The notes under the pieces are model-generated. The model had not been told where the DNA came from and searched no databases. It was given only the letters and a program-made list of their open reading frames with translations. Both the position numbers and the translations under genes were made by a program. DNA of 63,191 nt from an uncultured Neokomagataea sp. (GTDB lineage: Bacteria > Pseudomonadota > Alphaproteobacteria > Acetobacterales > Acetobacteraceae), in NCBI RefSeq assembly GCF_946476835.1, contig NZ_CAMKWA010000013.1:1-63191 (forward strand). The letters run 5' to 3'. This document shows positions 44,219-53,894 of this stretch, piece after piece. Numbering within the stretch: the first letter of the stretch is position 1; each line of letters starts with the position of its first letter.

Positions 44219-44776
44219 GTGGCCCGTTTCAAATCTGATACTGATGTTCTGGTTGCGACCGTTGGTCGGCCGCATGGTGTGCGGGGGCTTGTGCGCCTGC
44301 ATGCTGCGACGGATGAGCCAGAATCAGTAGAGGCGTTGAATCCTTTGCATGATGAGCAAGGGGTGGTCTGGAATGTACGCTGGGTTTCGCCTGGAGTGGC
44401 GGCGTTAGAAGATGGGCAAGGAAATGCCTTGCCAGATCGGAGCGCTGCTGAGCGGCTGGTGAACCGTCGTTTATATGTTGCGCGAGAGGATTTGCCTGAA
44501 GCTGAGGAAGACGAATTTTACCATGCTGATTTGATCGGCTTGGAAGCGTTTTCGGGTGAAGGTGAGTCTTTTGGTGTCGTGACGGTGGTTCATGATTACG
44601 GGGCTGGTGTCAGCCTTGAAATTGTACCCGCTCAGACAGGTAAAACCCTAATCGTACCGTTCACACGGGCATGTGTGCCTGAAGTTGATTTCGAGGCGCG
44701 GCGTTTGCTCGTTGTGCCGCCTCATGAAATCGAAGTTGAAGGCACGCTTGAGGGTGAGGTCCAGATACGCTCATGA
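44219..44776 (+). CDS. rimM: Ribosome maturation factor RimM
   Basis: Assists maturation of the 30S head by binding S19. The 185-residue protein has [20 protein letters not shown] at the N-terminus (RimM barrel 1) and a PRC-barrel half with [13 protein letters not shown] and [23 protein letters not shown] 44219 follows the rpsP stop by 30 bases, with GGTGAG upstream. It overlaps trmD by four bases. Confidence 0.95.
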   Translation: MARFKSDTDVLVATVGRPHGVRGLVRLHAATDEPESVEALNPLHDEQGVVWNVRWVSPGVAALEDGQGNALPDRSAAERLVNRRLYVAREDLPEAEEDEFYHADLIGLEAFSGEGESFGVVTVVHDYGAGVSLEIVPAQTGKTLIVPFTRACVPEVDFEARRLLVVPPHEIEVEGTLEGEVQIRS

Positions 44777-45477
44777 CGTGGCGTGCGGACATCCTGACCT
44801 TGTTCCCGGATATGTTTCCGGGGCCGCTTGGCTTTTCCCTTGCGGGGCGAGCTTTGGAGCGTGGGCAGTGGTCTTGCGCAGCGCATGACTTGCGTAGTCA
44901 TGGGCGTGGGCGCCATCGTGCGGTGGATGATACCCCGTTTGGTGGTGGTGCTGGTATGGTCATGCGGCCGGATGTTCTGGATGCAGCGCTTGACGCGCTA
45001 CCAGAGCGTGAAGGGCGTCCGATTATTTATCCGACCCCTCGTGGGCGGAGGTTGGCACATCAGGATGTCACACGTTTTGCCGCGGGCAAGGGTGTGGTTG
45101 TGCTGTGTGGCCGCTTCGAAGGGATAGATGAGCGGGTGCTGGAAAAACACAATATCGAGCAGTTTTGCATGGGCGATGTTGTGTTATCTGGCGGTGAAAT
45201 TCCGGCTCTGACTCTCTTAGATGCCTGTGTGCGCCTTTTGCCGGGCGTTATGGGGTGTGAGGCAAGTGGGCAAGACGAAAGTTTTGCTGATGGCTTGTTG
45301 GAGTACCCTCAGTATACGAAGCCAGCGAATTGGGATGGGCGGGATGTTCCGCCAGTTCTGCTCTCTGGCCACCATGCTGCCATTGCTCAATGGCGGCATG
45401 AACAATCTCTTGCCGTCACACGTGAGCGCAGACCGGACCTCTGGGACGCGTATCAGATACGGCAGCCGGTTCATTGA
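44773..45477 (+). CDS. trmD: tRNA (guanine-N1)-methyltransferase
   Basis: Methylates G37 next to the anticodon, which prevents +1 frameshifting. The 234-residue SPOUT-fold enzyme has [20 protein letters not shown], the [18 protein letters not shown] block, [12 protein letters not shown] (the AdoMet-binding trefoil knot) and [19 protein letters not shown]. The ATG overlaps the rimM stop (ATGA). Confidence 0.97.
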   Translation: MTWRADILTLFPDMFPGPLGFSLAGRALERGQWSCAAHDLRSHGRGRHRAVDDTPFGGGAGMVMRPDVLDAALDALPEREGRPIIYPTPRGRRLAHQDVTRFAAGKGVVVLCGRFEGIDERVLEKHNIEQFCMGDVVLSGGEIPALTLLDACVRLLPGVMGCEASGQDESFADGLLEYPQYTKPANWDGRDVPPVLLSGHHAAIAQWRHEQSLAVTRERRPDLWDAYQIRQPVH

Positions 45478-45501
45478 GTTTTTGTTTTCAGGAGTTTGGT
45501 C

Positions 45502-45882
45502 ATGAACACTATTCAGCAGTATGAGGCACGCGAAATCGAGCGCCTGTCTAACGCTCGTGCGGTCCCAGAATTCATCGCAGGTGACACGGTTCGCGTTGGC
45601 GTCCGCGTTGTTGAAGGCACGCGTGAGCGTGTGCAGAACTTTGAAGGCGTTGTCATTGCGCGTTCAAACAAGGGTCTGAGCAGCAACTTCACGGTTCGTA
45701 AGATTTCGAACGGTGAAGGTGTGGAGCGTGTGTTCCCGCTGTATGCGCCTTCTATCGCAAGCATCGACGTTGTGCGTCGCGGTAAGGTACGTCGTGCGAA
45801 GTTGTACTACCTGCGTGGTCGCTCAGGTAAGTCTGCGCGTATTGCAGAACGTCCACGTGACGTTGTTAAGACAGCTTCCTAA
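45502..45882 (+). CDS. rplS: 50S ribosomal protein L19
   Basis: Large-subunit protein at the 30S interface, 126 residues. Starts [15 protein letters not shown] and contains [56 protein letters not shown] and [16 protein letters not shown] 45502 has AGGAG seven bases upstream and is 24 bases after trmD; a GTG at 45496 is an alternative two codons earlier but overlaps that site spacing poorly. Terminator-like structures follow. Confidence 0.97.
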   Translation: MNTIQQYEAREIERLSNARAVPEFIAGDTVRVGVRVVEGTRERVQNFEGVVIARSNKGLSSNFTVRKISNGEGVERVFPLYAPSIASIDVVRRGKVRRAKLYYLRGRSGKSARIAERPRDVVKTAS

Positions 45883-45921
45883 TCTTAGGTAACAAAAACT
45901 AAGATTAAGCCTTTTTGGCTT
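45881..45921 (+). terminator. Tandem hairpins at the end of rplS
   Basis: AATCTTAG (45881-45888) pairs with CTAAGATT (45899-45906), followed directly by AAGCC (45907-45911), TTTTT, GGCTT (45917-45921). The first begins in the rplS stop region. The T-rich stretch 45912-45930 could serve as the release tract. Confidence 0.55.
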
Positions 45922-45967
45922 GCCTTTTCTTGCAATAGATGCTCTCTCTGCGCAAGAAAATGAAGAT

Positions 45968-46019
45968 GCCCGCCCGTCATACGGCGGGCATTGTCTTTGT
46001 GGCAGCCCCATCATGGGGC
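45968..46019 (+). terminator. GC-rich hairpins in the leuC leader
   Basis: GCCCGCC (45968-45974) pairs with GGCGGGC (45983-45989), followed by ATTGTCTTT; then GCCCC (46005-46009) pairs with GGGGC (46015-46019) 25 bases before leuC. The first may end the rplS transcript. A short frame here (45939-46037, two Leu codons) does not look like a leucine leader peptide. Confidence 0.5.
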
Positions 46020-46043
46020 CCAAAACGCCGGAGATAGAGAGCT

Positions 46044-47498
46044 ATGTGTGCAGGTTTTGCGCCGCGAACGTTATTTGACAAGATCTGGGATGATCATGTC
46101 GTTGAGCGGCTCGAGGACGGAACGTGCATCCTATATATTGACCGGCACCTCGTCCATGAAGTGACGAGTCCTCAAGCATTTGAGGGTTTGCGTTTGGCAG
46201 GGCGCCGCGTGCGCCGGCCAGATGCCACGGTGGCTGTTGTGGATCATAATGTCCCAACGTCTGACCGTTCCCAGCCGATTGAAGAAGCGGATAGCCGCTT
46301 GCAGATTGAAACGCTGGAGAAGAATGTCGCCGAATTTGGCGTTCCTTATTTCCCGTTATTGTCTGCCTCTCAGGGTATCGTGCACGTGGTGGGGCCGGAG
46401 CAGGGTATTTCTCTGCCGGGTATGACCATTGTGTGTGGTGATAGCCATACGTCAACGCATGGGGCCTTGGGCTCATTAGCGTTTGGCATCGGGACTTCTG
46501 AAGTTGAGCATGTTCTGGCAACGCAGACATTGCTGCAAAAGCCCGCGAAGAATATGCGCGTCCGTGTGGAAGGTGCAGTTGGGCCGGGTGTCACAGCTAA
46601 AGATATTATGCTGGCGATTATCGGTCATATCGGTACAGCTGGCGGTACGGGGCATGTGATTGAATTTGCGGGCTCGGCCATTCGTGGGCTGGATATGGCT
46701 GGGCGTATGACGCTGTGCAACATGTCCATCGAAGCAGGGGCTAAGGCCGGTCTGGTTGCGCCGGATGAGACGACGTTTGCTTATGTAAAGGGGCGCCGTT
46801 TTGCGCCTAAAGGGGACGATTTCGAGCAGGCGTGTGCGTACTGGCGTAGTTTGGCGAGTGATGACGGCGCGGTGTTTGATCGTGAAGTCGTGCTGCGTGC
46901 AGAAGATATTGTGCCGTCTGTGACATGGGGTACAAGCCCGCAGGATGTTCTGCCGATTGATGGTGTGGTCCCAACACCAGCAGAGTATAAAGACCCAGCG
47001 CAAGCGGCGCAGGTGCAGCGCGCTCTGGATTATATGGGGCTGACAGCCGGGCAGAAGATTGCGGGTACGAAGGTCGATGTTGTGTTTATCGGCTCCTGCA
47101 CAAATAGTCGCCTTGAGGATCTGCGCGCGGCGGCAACTGTGGTGAAAGATCGCCATGTGGCTGAAAATGTGCGTGCTATGATTGTGCCGGGTTCTGGTTT
47201 GGTCAAGCAGGCAGCAGAAGCTGAGGGCTTGGACCGGATTTTCCTTGATGCGGGTTTTGAATGGCGTGAAGCGGGCTGCTCTATGTGCTTGGGGATGAAC
47301 CCTGATCGCCTGACGCCGCAGCAGCGTTGTGCCTCAACCTCCAATCGTAATTTTGAGGGACGTCAGGGCCCAGATGGGCGGACGCATTTGTGCTCTCCCG
47401 CTATGGCAGCAGCCGCTGCAGTAACGGGTGAGTTGTGTGATGTGCGTGCGTTAATGGGTTTGATGTCTGGCTCGAATGCCGTGCGGGAGGCAGTGTAA
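46044..47498 (+). CDS. leuC: 3-isopropylmalate dehydratase large subunit
   Basis: Leucine biosynthesis: with LeuD isomerises 2- to 3-isopropylmalate using a 4Fe-4S cluster. The 484-residue protein has the aconitase-family signatures [20 protein letters not shown] and the cluster ligands Cys352 (GSCTNSR), Cys412 and Cys415 ([11 protein letters not shown]). ATG 46044 has GGAG 11 bases upstream plus a purine-rich stretch. The stop overlaps the leuD start by one base (TAATG). Confidence 0.97.
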   Translation: MCAGFAPRTLFDKIWDDHVVERLEDGTCILYIDRHLVHEVTSPQAFEGLRLAGRRVRRPDATVAVVDHNVPTSDRSQPIEEADSRLQIETLEKNVAEFGVPYFPLLSASQGIVHVVGPEQGISLPGMTIVCGDSHTSTHGALGSLAFGIGTSEVEHVLATQTLLQKPAKNMRVRVEGAVGPGVTAKDIMLAIIGHIGTAGGTGHVIEFAGSAIRGLDMAGRMTLCNMSIEAGAKAGLVAPDETTFAYVKGRRFAPKGDDFEQACAYWRSLASDDGAVFDREVVLRAEDIVPSVTWGTSPQDVLPIDGVVPTPAEYKDPAQAAQVQRALDYMGLTAGQKIAGTKVDVVFIGSCTNSRLEDLRAAATVVKDRHVAENVRAMIVPGSGLVKQAAEAEGLDRIFLDAGFEWREAGCSMCLGMNPDRLTPQQRCASTSNRNFEGRQGPDGRTHLCSPAMAAAAAVTGELCDVRALMGLMSGSNAVREAV

Positions 47499-48124
47499 TG
47501 GATAAGTTTACGGAACTGACGGCAATTGCCGCTCCGATGCCGAATGAAAATATCGACACGGATCAGATTATTCCTGCACGTTTCTTGAAAACCATTCAGC
47601 GTACTGGGCTTGGGCGCAGTGCTTTTGCTGCGCAGCGTTATGATGCGGATGGGAATGAGAAGCCTGATTTTGTTCTTAATCAGGAGCCGTATCGTCAGGC
47701 TGAAATCTTGATCACCTATGATAACCTTGGTTGTGGTTCATCCCGTGAGCATGCACCTTGGGCGTTGTTGGATTTTGGGTTCCGCTGCGTGATTGCACCG
47801 AGCTTTGCCGATATTTTCTTCAATAATTGCTTCAAGAACGGCATTTTGCCGATCCGCTTCCCGCGTGAGATTTGTGACCTGCTGATGGCGGATGCGCGGC
47901 AGGGGGCGAATGCGCGTTTGACTGTTAACCTAGCTGAACAGGTGGTCATTCGCCCTGATGGTGAGAAGATCCCGTTTGAGGTTGATCCATTCCGCAAGCA
48001 TTTATTGATCGAGGGGCTGGACGATATTGGCCAGACCTTGGCACATGATCAAAAGATTACGCGCTTTGAAAGCGGTGAGAAACGCAGTTGGGTGCCGTCT
48101 GTGGATATGGGAGCAGGTCAATGA
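47498..48124 (+). CDS. leuD: 3-isopropylmalate dehydratase small subunit
   Basis: Swivel domain partner of LeuC, 208 residues. It has [20 protein letters not shown] near the start, [20 protein letters not shown], and [18 protein letters not shown], the usual LeuD motifs. It is coupled to both neighbours: one-base overlap with leuC and four bases with leuB. Confidence 0.97.
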   Translation: MDKFTELTAIAAPMPNENIDTDQIIPARFLKTIQRTGLGRSAFAAQRYDADGNEKPDFVLNQEPYRQAEILITYDNLGCGSSREHAPWALLDFGFRCVIAPSFADIFFNNCFKNGILPIRFPREICDLLMADARQGANARLTVNLAEQVVIRPDGEKIPFEVDPFRKHLLIEGLDDIGQTLAHDQKITRFESGEKRSWVPSVDMGAGQ

Positions 48125-49230
48125 GTGAAGCATCAAAACTGCTGGTTCTGGCAGGTGATGGTATTGGCCCAGAAGTTATGCGCGAAGTGGCGCGTATCGT
48201 GCATTGGCTGGAGCGTCATCGCGGCTTGAAGCTGGAGATTACGGAAGAATTGGTCGGTGCAGCGTCTTTGGCGGTGCATGGTGTGCCTATTCGTGATGAG
48301 GTCATTGCACTGGCAAAGCAGTCTGATGCTGTATTGTTCGGCTCGGTTGGTGATCCGGCATGGGGTCATGTTGGCTTTGATAAGCGCCCGGAAGTGGCGA
48401 TTTTGAAGCTGCGTAAAGAGCTGGAACTCTTTGCTAATTTGCGTCCAGCGCAGCTTTTTGATGCTTTGCTTAGTGCTTCAGCGTTAAAGCCAGAAGTGGT
48501 GCGAGGCCTTGATCTCATGATCGTGCGTGAGACGGTTGGTGGCATCTATTTCGGTGAGCCACGCGGTATTGAAACGCTTGAAGATGGCTCCCGCCGTGGG
48601 ATTAACACGGAAGTTTATACAACGGCTGAGATTGAGCGTGTCGCACGTGTGGCCTTTGATTTGGCGCGCAAACGTGACAACCGGGTATGCTCGGTTGAGA
48701 AGTGCAACGTCATGGAAAGCGGTCTTCTGTGGAAGGAAGTTGTGACGGATTTGCATGCGCGTGAATACGCGGATGTTGAGCTGTCGCATATGCTGGCCGA
48801 TAATTGCGCGATGCAGTTGGTCCGTGATCCGAAGCAGTTTGATGTGATCGTAACGGGTAATCTGTTCGGTGACATCCTGTCCGATTTGGCGTCTATGTTG
48901 ACGGGTTCTTTGGGTATGCTTCCGTCTGCGACGTTGGGCATTGTGCGTGAAGATGGTAAGCGCAATGCGCTGTATGAGCCGATTCATGGCAGTGCGCCGG
49001 ATATTGCGGGGCGCGGTATTGCGAACCCATTGGCGCAAATTCTCTCTTTTGCCATGCTGTTGCGTTACTCGCTGGGGCGTGGTGAGGATGCTGAGTTGAT
49101 TGAAAAGGCTGTCTCGAACGTGTTGGCGAGTGGTCTGCGTACGGCAGATATCATGTCGGAGGGCATGGCACGTGTTGGCACGGAGATGATGGGCGAAGCG
49201 GTCCTTCGTGAGATGGACAAGCTGTCTTAA
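48121..49230 (+). CDS. leuB: 3-isopropylmalate dehydrogenase
   Basis: NAD-dependent oxidative decarboxylation of 3-isopropylmalate to the leucine 2-oxoacid precursor. The 369-residue protein has [16 protein letters not shown] at the start, the substrate motif [36 protein letters not shown] and [19 protein letters not shown] 48121 overlaps the leuD stop. It ends the leuCDB unit and is followed by a strong terminator. leuA is not in the window. Confidence 0.97.
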   Translation: MSEASKLLVLAGDGIGPEVMREVARIVHWLERHRGLKLEITEELVGAASLAVHGVPIRDEVIALAKQSDAVLFGSVGDPAWGHVGFDKRPEVAILKLRKELELFANLRPAQLFDALLSASALKPEVVRGLDLMIVRETVGGIYFGEPRGIETLEDGSRRGINTEVYTTAEIERVARVAFDLARKRDNRVCSVEKCNVMESGLLWKEVVTDLHAREYADVELSHMLADNCAMQLVRDPKQFDVIVTGNLFGDILSDLASMLTGSLGMLPSATLGIVREDGKRNALYEPIHGSAPDIAGRGIANPLAQILSFAMLLRYSLGRGEDAELIEKAVSNVLASGLRTADIMSEGMARVGTEMMGEAVLREMDKLS

Positions 49231-49240
49231 CTCTTGCCTT

Positions 49241-49280
49241 TCCCCCATGAGCCTGTTGGTGGCCATGGGGGATTTTTTTT
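49241..49280 (+). terminator. Rho-independent terminator after leuB
   Basis: TCCCCCATG (49241-49249) pairs with CATGGGGGA (49264-49272) around a 14-base loop, followed by eight Ts (49273-49280). It ends 31 bases before the next start codon, so the promoter of the aminotransferase pair must lie very close or within it unless they depend on read-through. Confidence 0.9.
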
Positions 49281-49311
49281 ATCTTTATGGTTTGTGGTTG
49301 GAACTGAGAGC

Positions 49312-50514
49312 ATGTCCATCATCGCCGAGCGCTTACAGCGTGTTACGCCGAGTCAAACGGTTGCCATTACGCAAAAAGCGCGTGAGCTACGTGCCGCAGG
49401 GAAGGATATTATTAGTCTTTCCGCAGGTGAGCCTGATTTTGATACGCCTGATTTTGTAAAAGAGGCGGCGATCCGCGCTATTCAAGCTGGTGAGACGAAA
49501 TATACGGATGTTGCTGGCACGGCGCCCTTGCGGAAGGCCGTTGCGGAATGGCTGAACCGTGATTTCGGGCTGGATTATACGACGGATGAAATCTGCGTTT
49601 CAACTGGCGGTAAGCAGGTCATTTATAACACCATGGCAGCCTCGCTGAATGCGGGCGATGAAGTGATTATCCCGGCGCCAGCATGGGTATCGTATCCGGA
49701 TATTGTGAAGCTTGCGGATGGTGTGCCTGTTTTGGTGCAGACTGCGCCGGAGAATGGTTTCCGCATGACGGCAGAGCAGCTTCGCGCGGCGATTACGCCG
49801 AAGACGAAGTGGCTGATGCTCAATTCGCCCAGCAATCCGACGGGCGCAGTGTATCGTGAAGAGCATTTGCGTGCGTTGACGGATGTGTTGTTGGAGCATC
49901 CGCATGTGTGGGTGTTGACCGATGATATGTATGCCAAGTTGATGTATGGCAGTGACGCTGCGCAGACGGTTGTGCAGGTGGAGCCGCGTTTGCGCGAGCG
50001 TACGGTCACGATGAATGGTGTGTCCAAAGCCTATGCCATGACGGGGTGGCGTATCGGTGTTTCGGCGGCGCCAGTGGCATTTACCAAACAGTTGGTGAAG
50101 TTGCAGGGGCAGAGCACGAGCAATACATGTTCCATCGCACAAGCAGCAGCATTGGCAGCGGTGACGGGGCCGCAGGACTTTATTGTGGAAATGGTGTCGG
50201 TTTATAAAGAGCGGCGTGATGTGGTGGTCGGAATGTTGAACGACGCACCAGGTCTGTCATGCCAGGTGCCAGAGGGGGCGTTTTATGCGTTCCCGTCTGT
50301 GGCAGGGGTTTTGGGTAAGACGACGCCTAAGGGTGTTGTACTGGACACGGACGAAACCTTTGTGACGGCATTGCTGGATGAAACCGGTGTGGCGGCTGTT
50401 CATGGTAGTGCGTTTTTGACGCCGGGTTATTTCCGTGTGTCTTATGCGACGAATACGGCGCTTCTGCGCGAAGCGTGCACGCGTATTCAAAACTTTTGCC
50501 GTAGTCTTGTTTGA
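49312..50514 (+). CDS. Class I aminotransferase, aspartate aminotransferase-like (copy 1)
   Basis: PLP enzyme of 400 residues in the aspartate/aromatic aminotransferase family. Key motifs: SLSAGEPDFDTPDFVKEAA, STGGKQVIYNTM, NSPSNPTGAVY, and the PLP lysine Lys239 in GVSKAYAMTGWRIG; the substrate arginine region is GYFRVSYAT. In relatives it makes aspartate from oxaloacetate and glutamate. ATG 49312 has GAGAG upstream; an earlier in-frame start at 49234 lies in the terminator. It is 16 bases ahead of a paralogue of exactly the same length. Confidence 0.9.
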   Translation: MSIIAERLQRVTPSQTVAITQKARELRAAGKDIISLSAGEPDFDTPDFVKEAAIRAIQAGETKYTDVAGTAPLRKAVAEWLNRDFGLDYTTDEICVSTGGKQVIYNTMAASLNAGDEVIIPAPAWVSYPDIVKLADGVPVLVQTAPENGFRMTAEQLRAAITPKTKWLMLNSPSNPTGAVYREEHLRALTDVLLEHPHVWVLTDDMYAKLMYGSDAAQTVVQVEPRLRERTVTMNGVSKAYAMTGWRIGVSAAPVAFTKQLVKLQGQSTSNTCSIAQAAALAAVTGPQDFIVEMVSVYKERRDVVVGMLNDAPGLSCQVPEGAFYAFPSVAGVLGKTTPKGVVLDTDETFVTALLDETGVAAVHGSAFLTPGYFRVSYATNTALLREACTRIQNFCRSLV

Positions 50515-50530
50515 TCTGGAGCCTAGTTTG

Positions 50531-51733
50531 ATGTTTCGACCTGCCGCACGTATTGCGACTTTGCCTAAGCCAGCGACCATTGCCATGGCGGCAAAAGCTC
50601 GTGAACTGCGTGCGGCGGGGGCTAATGTTATCTCACTCGCCTTGGGGCAGCCTGATTTTGCCTCTCCTGCGGTTGCTGTTGAGGCAGCTTATGCCGCGGG
50701 GCGAGCGGGTGATACGGGGTATCCACCGATCCCCGGCCAAAAGGCGCTGATTGAGGCCATTCAGGCGAAGTTGTTGCGTGATAATGGTGTCACAGCAGCG
50801 GCGAATCAAATCATGGTGGCGAATGGTGGCAAGCAGGTCATTTTCAATGCGTTCATGGCCACGATTGACGATGGGGATGAGGTGGTTGTCCCCGCGCCGT
50901 ATTGGGTAAGTTATCCGCTGATCGCACAGATGTTTGGTGGGCAGAGTGTTGAAGTGCCGTGCCGGGAAGAGGATGGATTTCGCCCTGACCCGGAGGCTAT
51001 TCGTGCGGCCATTACGCCGAAAACGCGTTGGTTAGTTCTTAATTTCCCGAATAATCCAAGCGGTGCCATTTTAGAACGCAGAGATCTTGAAGCATTGGCT
51101 GAGGTGCTGCGGGCGGCACCTCATGTCATGGTGATGTGTGATGAAATTTATGAGCATCTGACGTTTGATGGGCGTCAGCATGTCTCGTTATTGTCGGTCG
51201 CGCCGGATTTGGTAGATCGGGTTTTGATCGTGAATGGTGTAGCGAAAGCCTACGCCATGACGGGGTGGCGTGTTGGTTTTGCGTGTGGCCCAGCTCCATT
51301 AATTGCAGCGATGATTGCGGTGCAGGGTAATGCGACGTCAGGTGTATGCACGCTGGCACAGGCTGGAGCGGTCGCAGCATTGAATGAGGGGGGGGATGGT
51401 ATCGCCCTCATGCGTGAGACCTATGAGCAGCGGCGCAATACGGTTGTGGCTGCGTTGAGAGCGATACCAGGTTTGAGCTGTGCGATGCCGCAGGGGGCGT
51501 TTTATGCCTATCCGGGGGTTGCGGCTTTGCTGGGTGGGACGAGCGGGCAAGGGCGTGCTCTGTCCGATGATGTGGCCTTTGCGGAAGCGTTGTTAGAAGA
51601 AGCCCATGTAGCGACGGTGCCGGGGGCAGCTTTTGGGTTGGGGCCGTATTTGCGCCTGTCATTTGCGGCCTCAGATGACGATTTGGCTGAGGCCTGCCGA
51701 CGGATAGAGGCGTTTGTCCGGGCTATTCGTTAA
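50531..51733 (+). CDS. Class I aminotransferase (copy 2, divergent paralogue)
   Basis: PLP enzyme of 400 residues, paralogous to the gene before it: both have KARELRAAG, GGKQVI, AAITPKT, KAYAMTGWR and Lys239. It differs in the substrate regions (SLALGQPDFASPAVAVEAA against the other's GEPDF, VPAPYWVSYPLIAQM, LGPYLRLSFAAS), so a different amino acid preference is likely. ATG 50531 gives an N-terminus aligned with copy 1; a longer frame starts inside copy 1. No terminator separates the pair, so they are probably co-transcribed. Confidence 0.88.
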   Translation: MFRPAARIATLPKPATIAMAAKARELRAAGANVISLALGQPDFASPAVAVEAAYAAGRAGDTGYPPIPGQKALIEAIQAKLLRDNGVTAAANQIMVANGGKQVIFNAFMATIDDGDEVVVPAPYWVSYPLIAQMFGGQSVEVPCREEDGFRPDPEAIRAAITPKTRWLVLNFPNNPSGAILERRDLEALAEVLRAAPHVMVMCDEIYEHLTFDGRQHVSLLSVAPDLVDRVLIVNGVAKAYAMTGWRVGFACGPAPLIAAMIAVQGNATSGVCTLAQAGAVAALNEGGDGIALMRETYEQRRNTVVAALRAIPGLSCAMPQGAFYAYPGVAALLGGTSGQGRALSDDVAFAEALLEEAHVATVPGAAFGLGPYLRLSFAASDDDLAEACRRIEAFVRAIR

Positions 51734-51792
51734 GCTCTGGCTTTATTCATTTGAATGAATGATTTTGTTTCAGCCTTCGTAAGGAGACTGAA

Positions 51793-51882
51793 GGTGAGCG
51801 ACCTATTTTGGCTGACGGATGAAGCGTCTGCGGTAGGGGGGGCACCTTAGAACCTATGCTTTTACATTGGGATAGGGCGTGA
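51793..51882 (+). pseudogene. Remnant of an IS5-like transposase start
   Basis: GTG 51793, preceded by AAGGAG, opens a 29-codon frame whose first residues MSDLFWLTDEA match the usual N-terminus of IS5-family transposases. The match ends after about eleven codons; an eight-G run (51835-51842) and unrelated codons follow. No terminal repeats were found. A 7-base inverted repeat ATTCATT/AATGAAT (51745-51760) lies upstream. It is probably a scar of an old insertion; chance similarity is possible. Confidence 0.45.
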
Positions 51883-51914
51883 CGTTTGGCTTCTGTGGTG
51901 GCAGGGTTACAGCT

Positions 51915-53603
51915 ATGAAAACGGATATCTCTTCTTTCTCTACCCTCTCATTCCTTCGCCCTGATAAGGCATCCTTGCAGGCGCAGTATGATGCTGTTTC
52001 TGTATTGCTGGATGAAGGGCGTTTAGAGGATGCGTTGTCTCATTTTGATCAGGGACGACGTGCCTATGAAGCATGGGCATCTTATGTGCATTTGCAGTTT
52101 TCGCGGCATACGCAAGATGAGCATGCGCAGGCGGAGCGTGATTATGCAGATAAGCTTGGTCCGGTCGCGGCGGATTATGAAACGCGGCTGAAGAACCGTT
52201 TTTTAAACGAGGTTGATCGCGCAGCGTTGGAAGCCGTGTTGACGCCGCATGTCATTGCGCTGTGGGAAGCGGATGCGACGGTTTTTACGCCAGAAATTAG
52301 CGCAGATTTGGAAGAAGAAGCGCGGTTGACGGGCGAATACACAGCTTTGTTAGCCAGTGCGAAGATCGTTTTTCGTGGAGAGACGTATAATTTATCGGGC
52401 TTGGTGCCTTATGCGCAGTCTTTGGATCGTGAAACGCGACATGAGGCGGAGCAGGCGCGTTGGGGGTTCTTCGCGGAGAACGGCGCTAAGCTCGATGACA
52501 TATATGGTCGGCTGGTCACGTTGCGCGACCGGATGGCAAAGGCGTTAGGGTTTAAGGGCTTTATTGAGCTTGGTTATCGTCGTATGCGCCGGACAGATTA
52601 TGGCCCGGAGCAGGTTGCGGCATTTCGTGAAAAAATCCGGGTGCATGTGACGCCTTTGGTACAGGCAATTTTGGAGCGCCGCCGTTTGCAGATGGGGTGG
52701 GACCGTGTGCAAGCGTGGGATGAGGCGTTGATTGACCCGATGGGTAATCCGGGGCCGGCGGGAGATCATGATGTGCTGGTTGCACGGGCGGAAGAGATGT
52801 TCCGTGTGCTTGATACGTCTGGTGATATGGCCGCGTTTTACGCGATGATGCGTGATCAGGGGTATTTGGACTTAAAGAACCGTGATGGAAAAGCGGGCGG
52901 TGGTTTTTGTACATCGTTCCCAACGGAGGGTGTGCCCTATATTTTCGCCAATTTTAACGGGACACATAATGATATCGGCGTGTTTACCCATGAGATGGGG
53001 CACGCTTATCAAAATTGGAAAAGCCGTGATTTGCCGTGGGTAGATCAGGCATGGCCGACGATGGAATCGGCGGAAATTCACTCGATGGGGTTAGAGTTTC
53101 TGACGTGGCCGGGAATCGGCGGATTGGTGGAAGATGGGGCGGCAGATCGTTACCGTGCCATGCATTTGATTGATGCGTTGTCATTTTTCCCGTATGGCGC
53201 GTGTGTCGATCATTTCCAGCATGAGGTGTATGCGAACCCGACGATGTCCGCAGCGGAGCGTCACGCGACATGGGCGCGTCTGGAAAAAGAGTATATACCG
53301 TGGCGCGACTGGGGGGATTTAGCGTACCCGGCAGCGGGTGGGCGGTGGCAGGCTCAACTGCATATTTACCGTTTGCCGTTTTATTATATCGACTATGCGT
53401 TGGCGCAGTGTTGTGCGTTGCAGCTTTGGTTAGGGTCACGGCAGGACCAAGAGGGTACATTGGCGGTTTATCGTCAGCTTTGTGCGCTCGGTGGCTCTAA
53501 GCCTTTTGCCTCTTTGGTGGCTGAGGCTGGGTTAGTATCTCCCTTTGAAGAGGGGGCGCTGACGGATGTTGTACGCGAAGCAGAGAAAGTATTGCTTTCT
53601 TAG
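51915..53603 (+). CDS. M3 family oligoendopeptidase (PepF-like)
   Basis: Cytoplasmic zinc metallopeptidase that degrades oligopeptides. The active-site HEMGH is at residues 359-363 in GVFTHEMGHAYQNWKSRD, with the third ligand Glu in MESAEIHSMGLEF about 27 residues on. The N-terminal half is helical, rich in acidic residues, as in the M3 family. At 562 residues it has the PepF-like length. ATG 51915 has CAGGG eight bases upstream; a GTG at 51879 would add 12 residues. The OPT-type transporter at 57.7 kb could supply peptides, but the two are not linked. Confidence 0.88.
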   Translation: MKTDISSFSTLSFLRPDKASLQAQYDAVSVLLDEGRLEDALSHFDQGRRAYEAWASYVHLQFSRHTQDEHAQAERDYADKLGPVAADYETRLKNRFLNEVDRAALEAVLTPHVIALWEADATVFTPEISADLEEEARLTGEYTALLASAKIVFRGETYNLSGLVPYAQSLDRETRHEAEQARWGFFAENGAKLDDIYGRLVTLRDRMAKALGFKGFIELGYRRMRRTDYGPEQVAAFREKIRVHVTPLVQAILERRRLQMGWDRVQAWDEALIDPMGNPGPAGDHDVLVARAEEMFRVLDTSGDMAAFYAMMRDQGYLDLKNRDGKAGGGFCTSFPTEGVPYIFANFNGTHNDIGVFTHEMGHAYQNWKSRDLPWVDQAWPTMESAEIHSMGLEFLTWPGIGGLVEDGAADRYRAMHLIDALSFFPYGACVDHFQHEVYANPTMSAAERHATWARLEKEYIPWRDWGDLAYPAAGGRWQAQLHIYRLPFYYIDYALAQCCALQLWLGSRQDQEGTLAVYRQLCALGGSKPFASLVAEAGLVSPFEEGALTDVVREAEKVLLS

Positions 53604-53666
53604 GCTGCGTGAGCGGTCGCGTGGTGTGTGAGGCTGATTGAACTCTTTATGTGTGTTTGGGAGTTT

Positions 53667-53831
53667 ATGAAGGATAATTATTCACATGCTTTGGTCGGGT
53701 TTGTTTTGGCGACGTCATGCTGCAGCGCGCATACGTCGTTATTCAGTCATGTGTCTGAACATGCGCTTGATGTAATGTGTAATGTTAGTGTGGCTGGCCG
53801 TCAGTATCACCACAAAATGCACGTGGCTTAG
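53667..53831 (+). CDS. Possible small secreted peptide, unknown
   Basis: A 54-codon frame with GGGAG just before its ATG. The N-terminus (NYSHALVGFVLATSCCSAHT) looks like a weak signal peptide, and the rest contains several Cys and His. No family is recognised. It lies alone in the 290-base gap between the M3 peptidase and the thioredoxin-like gene and may be chance. Confidence 0.3.
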   Translation: MKDNYSHALVGFVLATSCCSAHTSLFSHVSEHALDVMCNVSVAGRQYHHKMHVA

Positions 53832-53854
53832 ACAAAAGGCAGAACATTGTGTGG

Positions 53855-53892
53855 CCTCTCTGCTTCTGCGTATGAAGCAGAGAGGTATCTTT
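53855..53892. terminator. Perfect 12-bp hairpin before the thioredoxin-like gene end
   Basis: CCTCTCTGCTTC (53855-53866) pairs perfectly with GAAGCAGAGAGG (53874-53885) around TGCGTAT. TATCTTTG follows on the plus strand. It lies immediately after the end of the minus-strand thioredoxin-like gene and can serve either direction; the T-run is weak. Confidence 0.65.
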
Positions 53893-53894
53893 GA

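Noticed and set aside
45939-46037. Short frame before leuC as a leucine leader peptide
   Set aside because: It has only two leucine codons, both at the start, and no run of them. The hairpins do not form a clear terminator/antiterminator pair.
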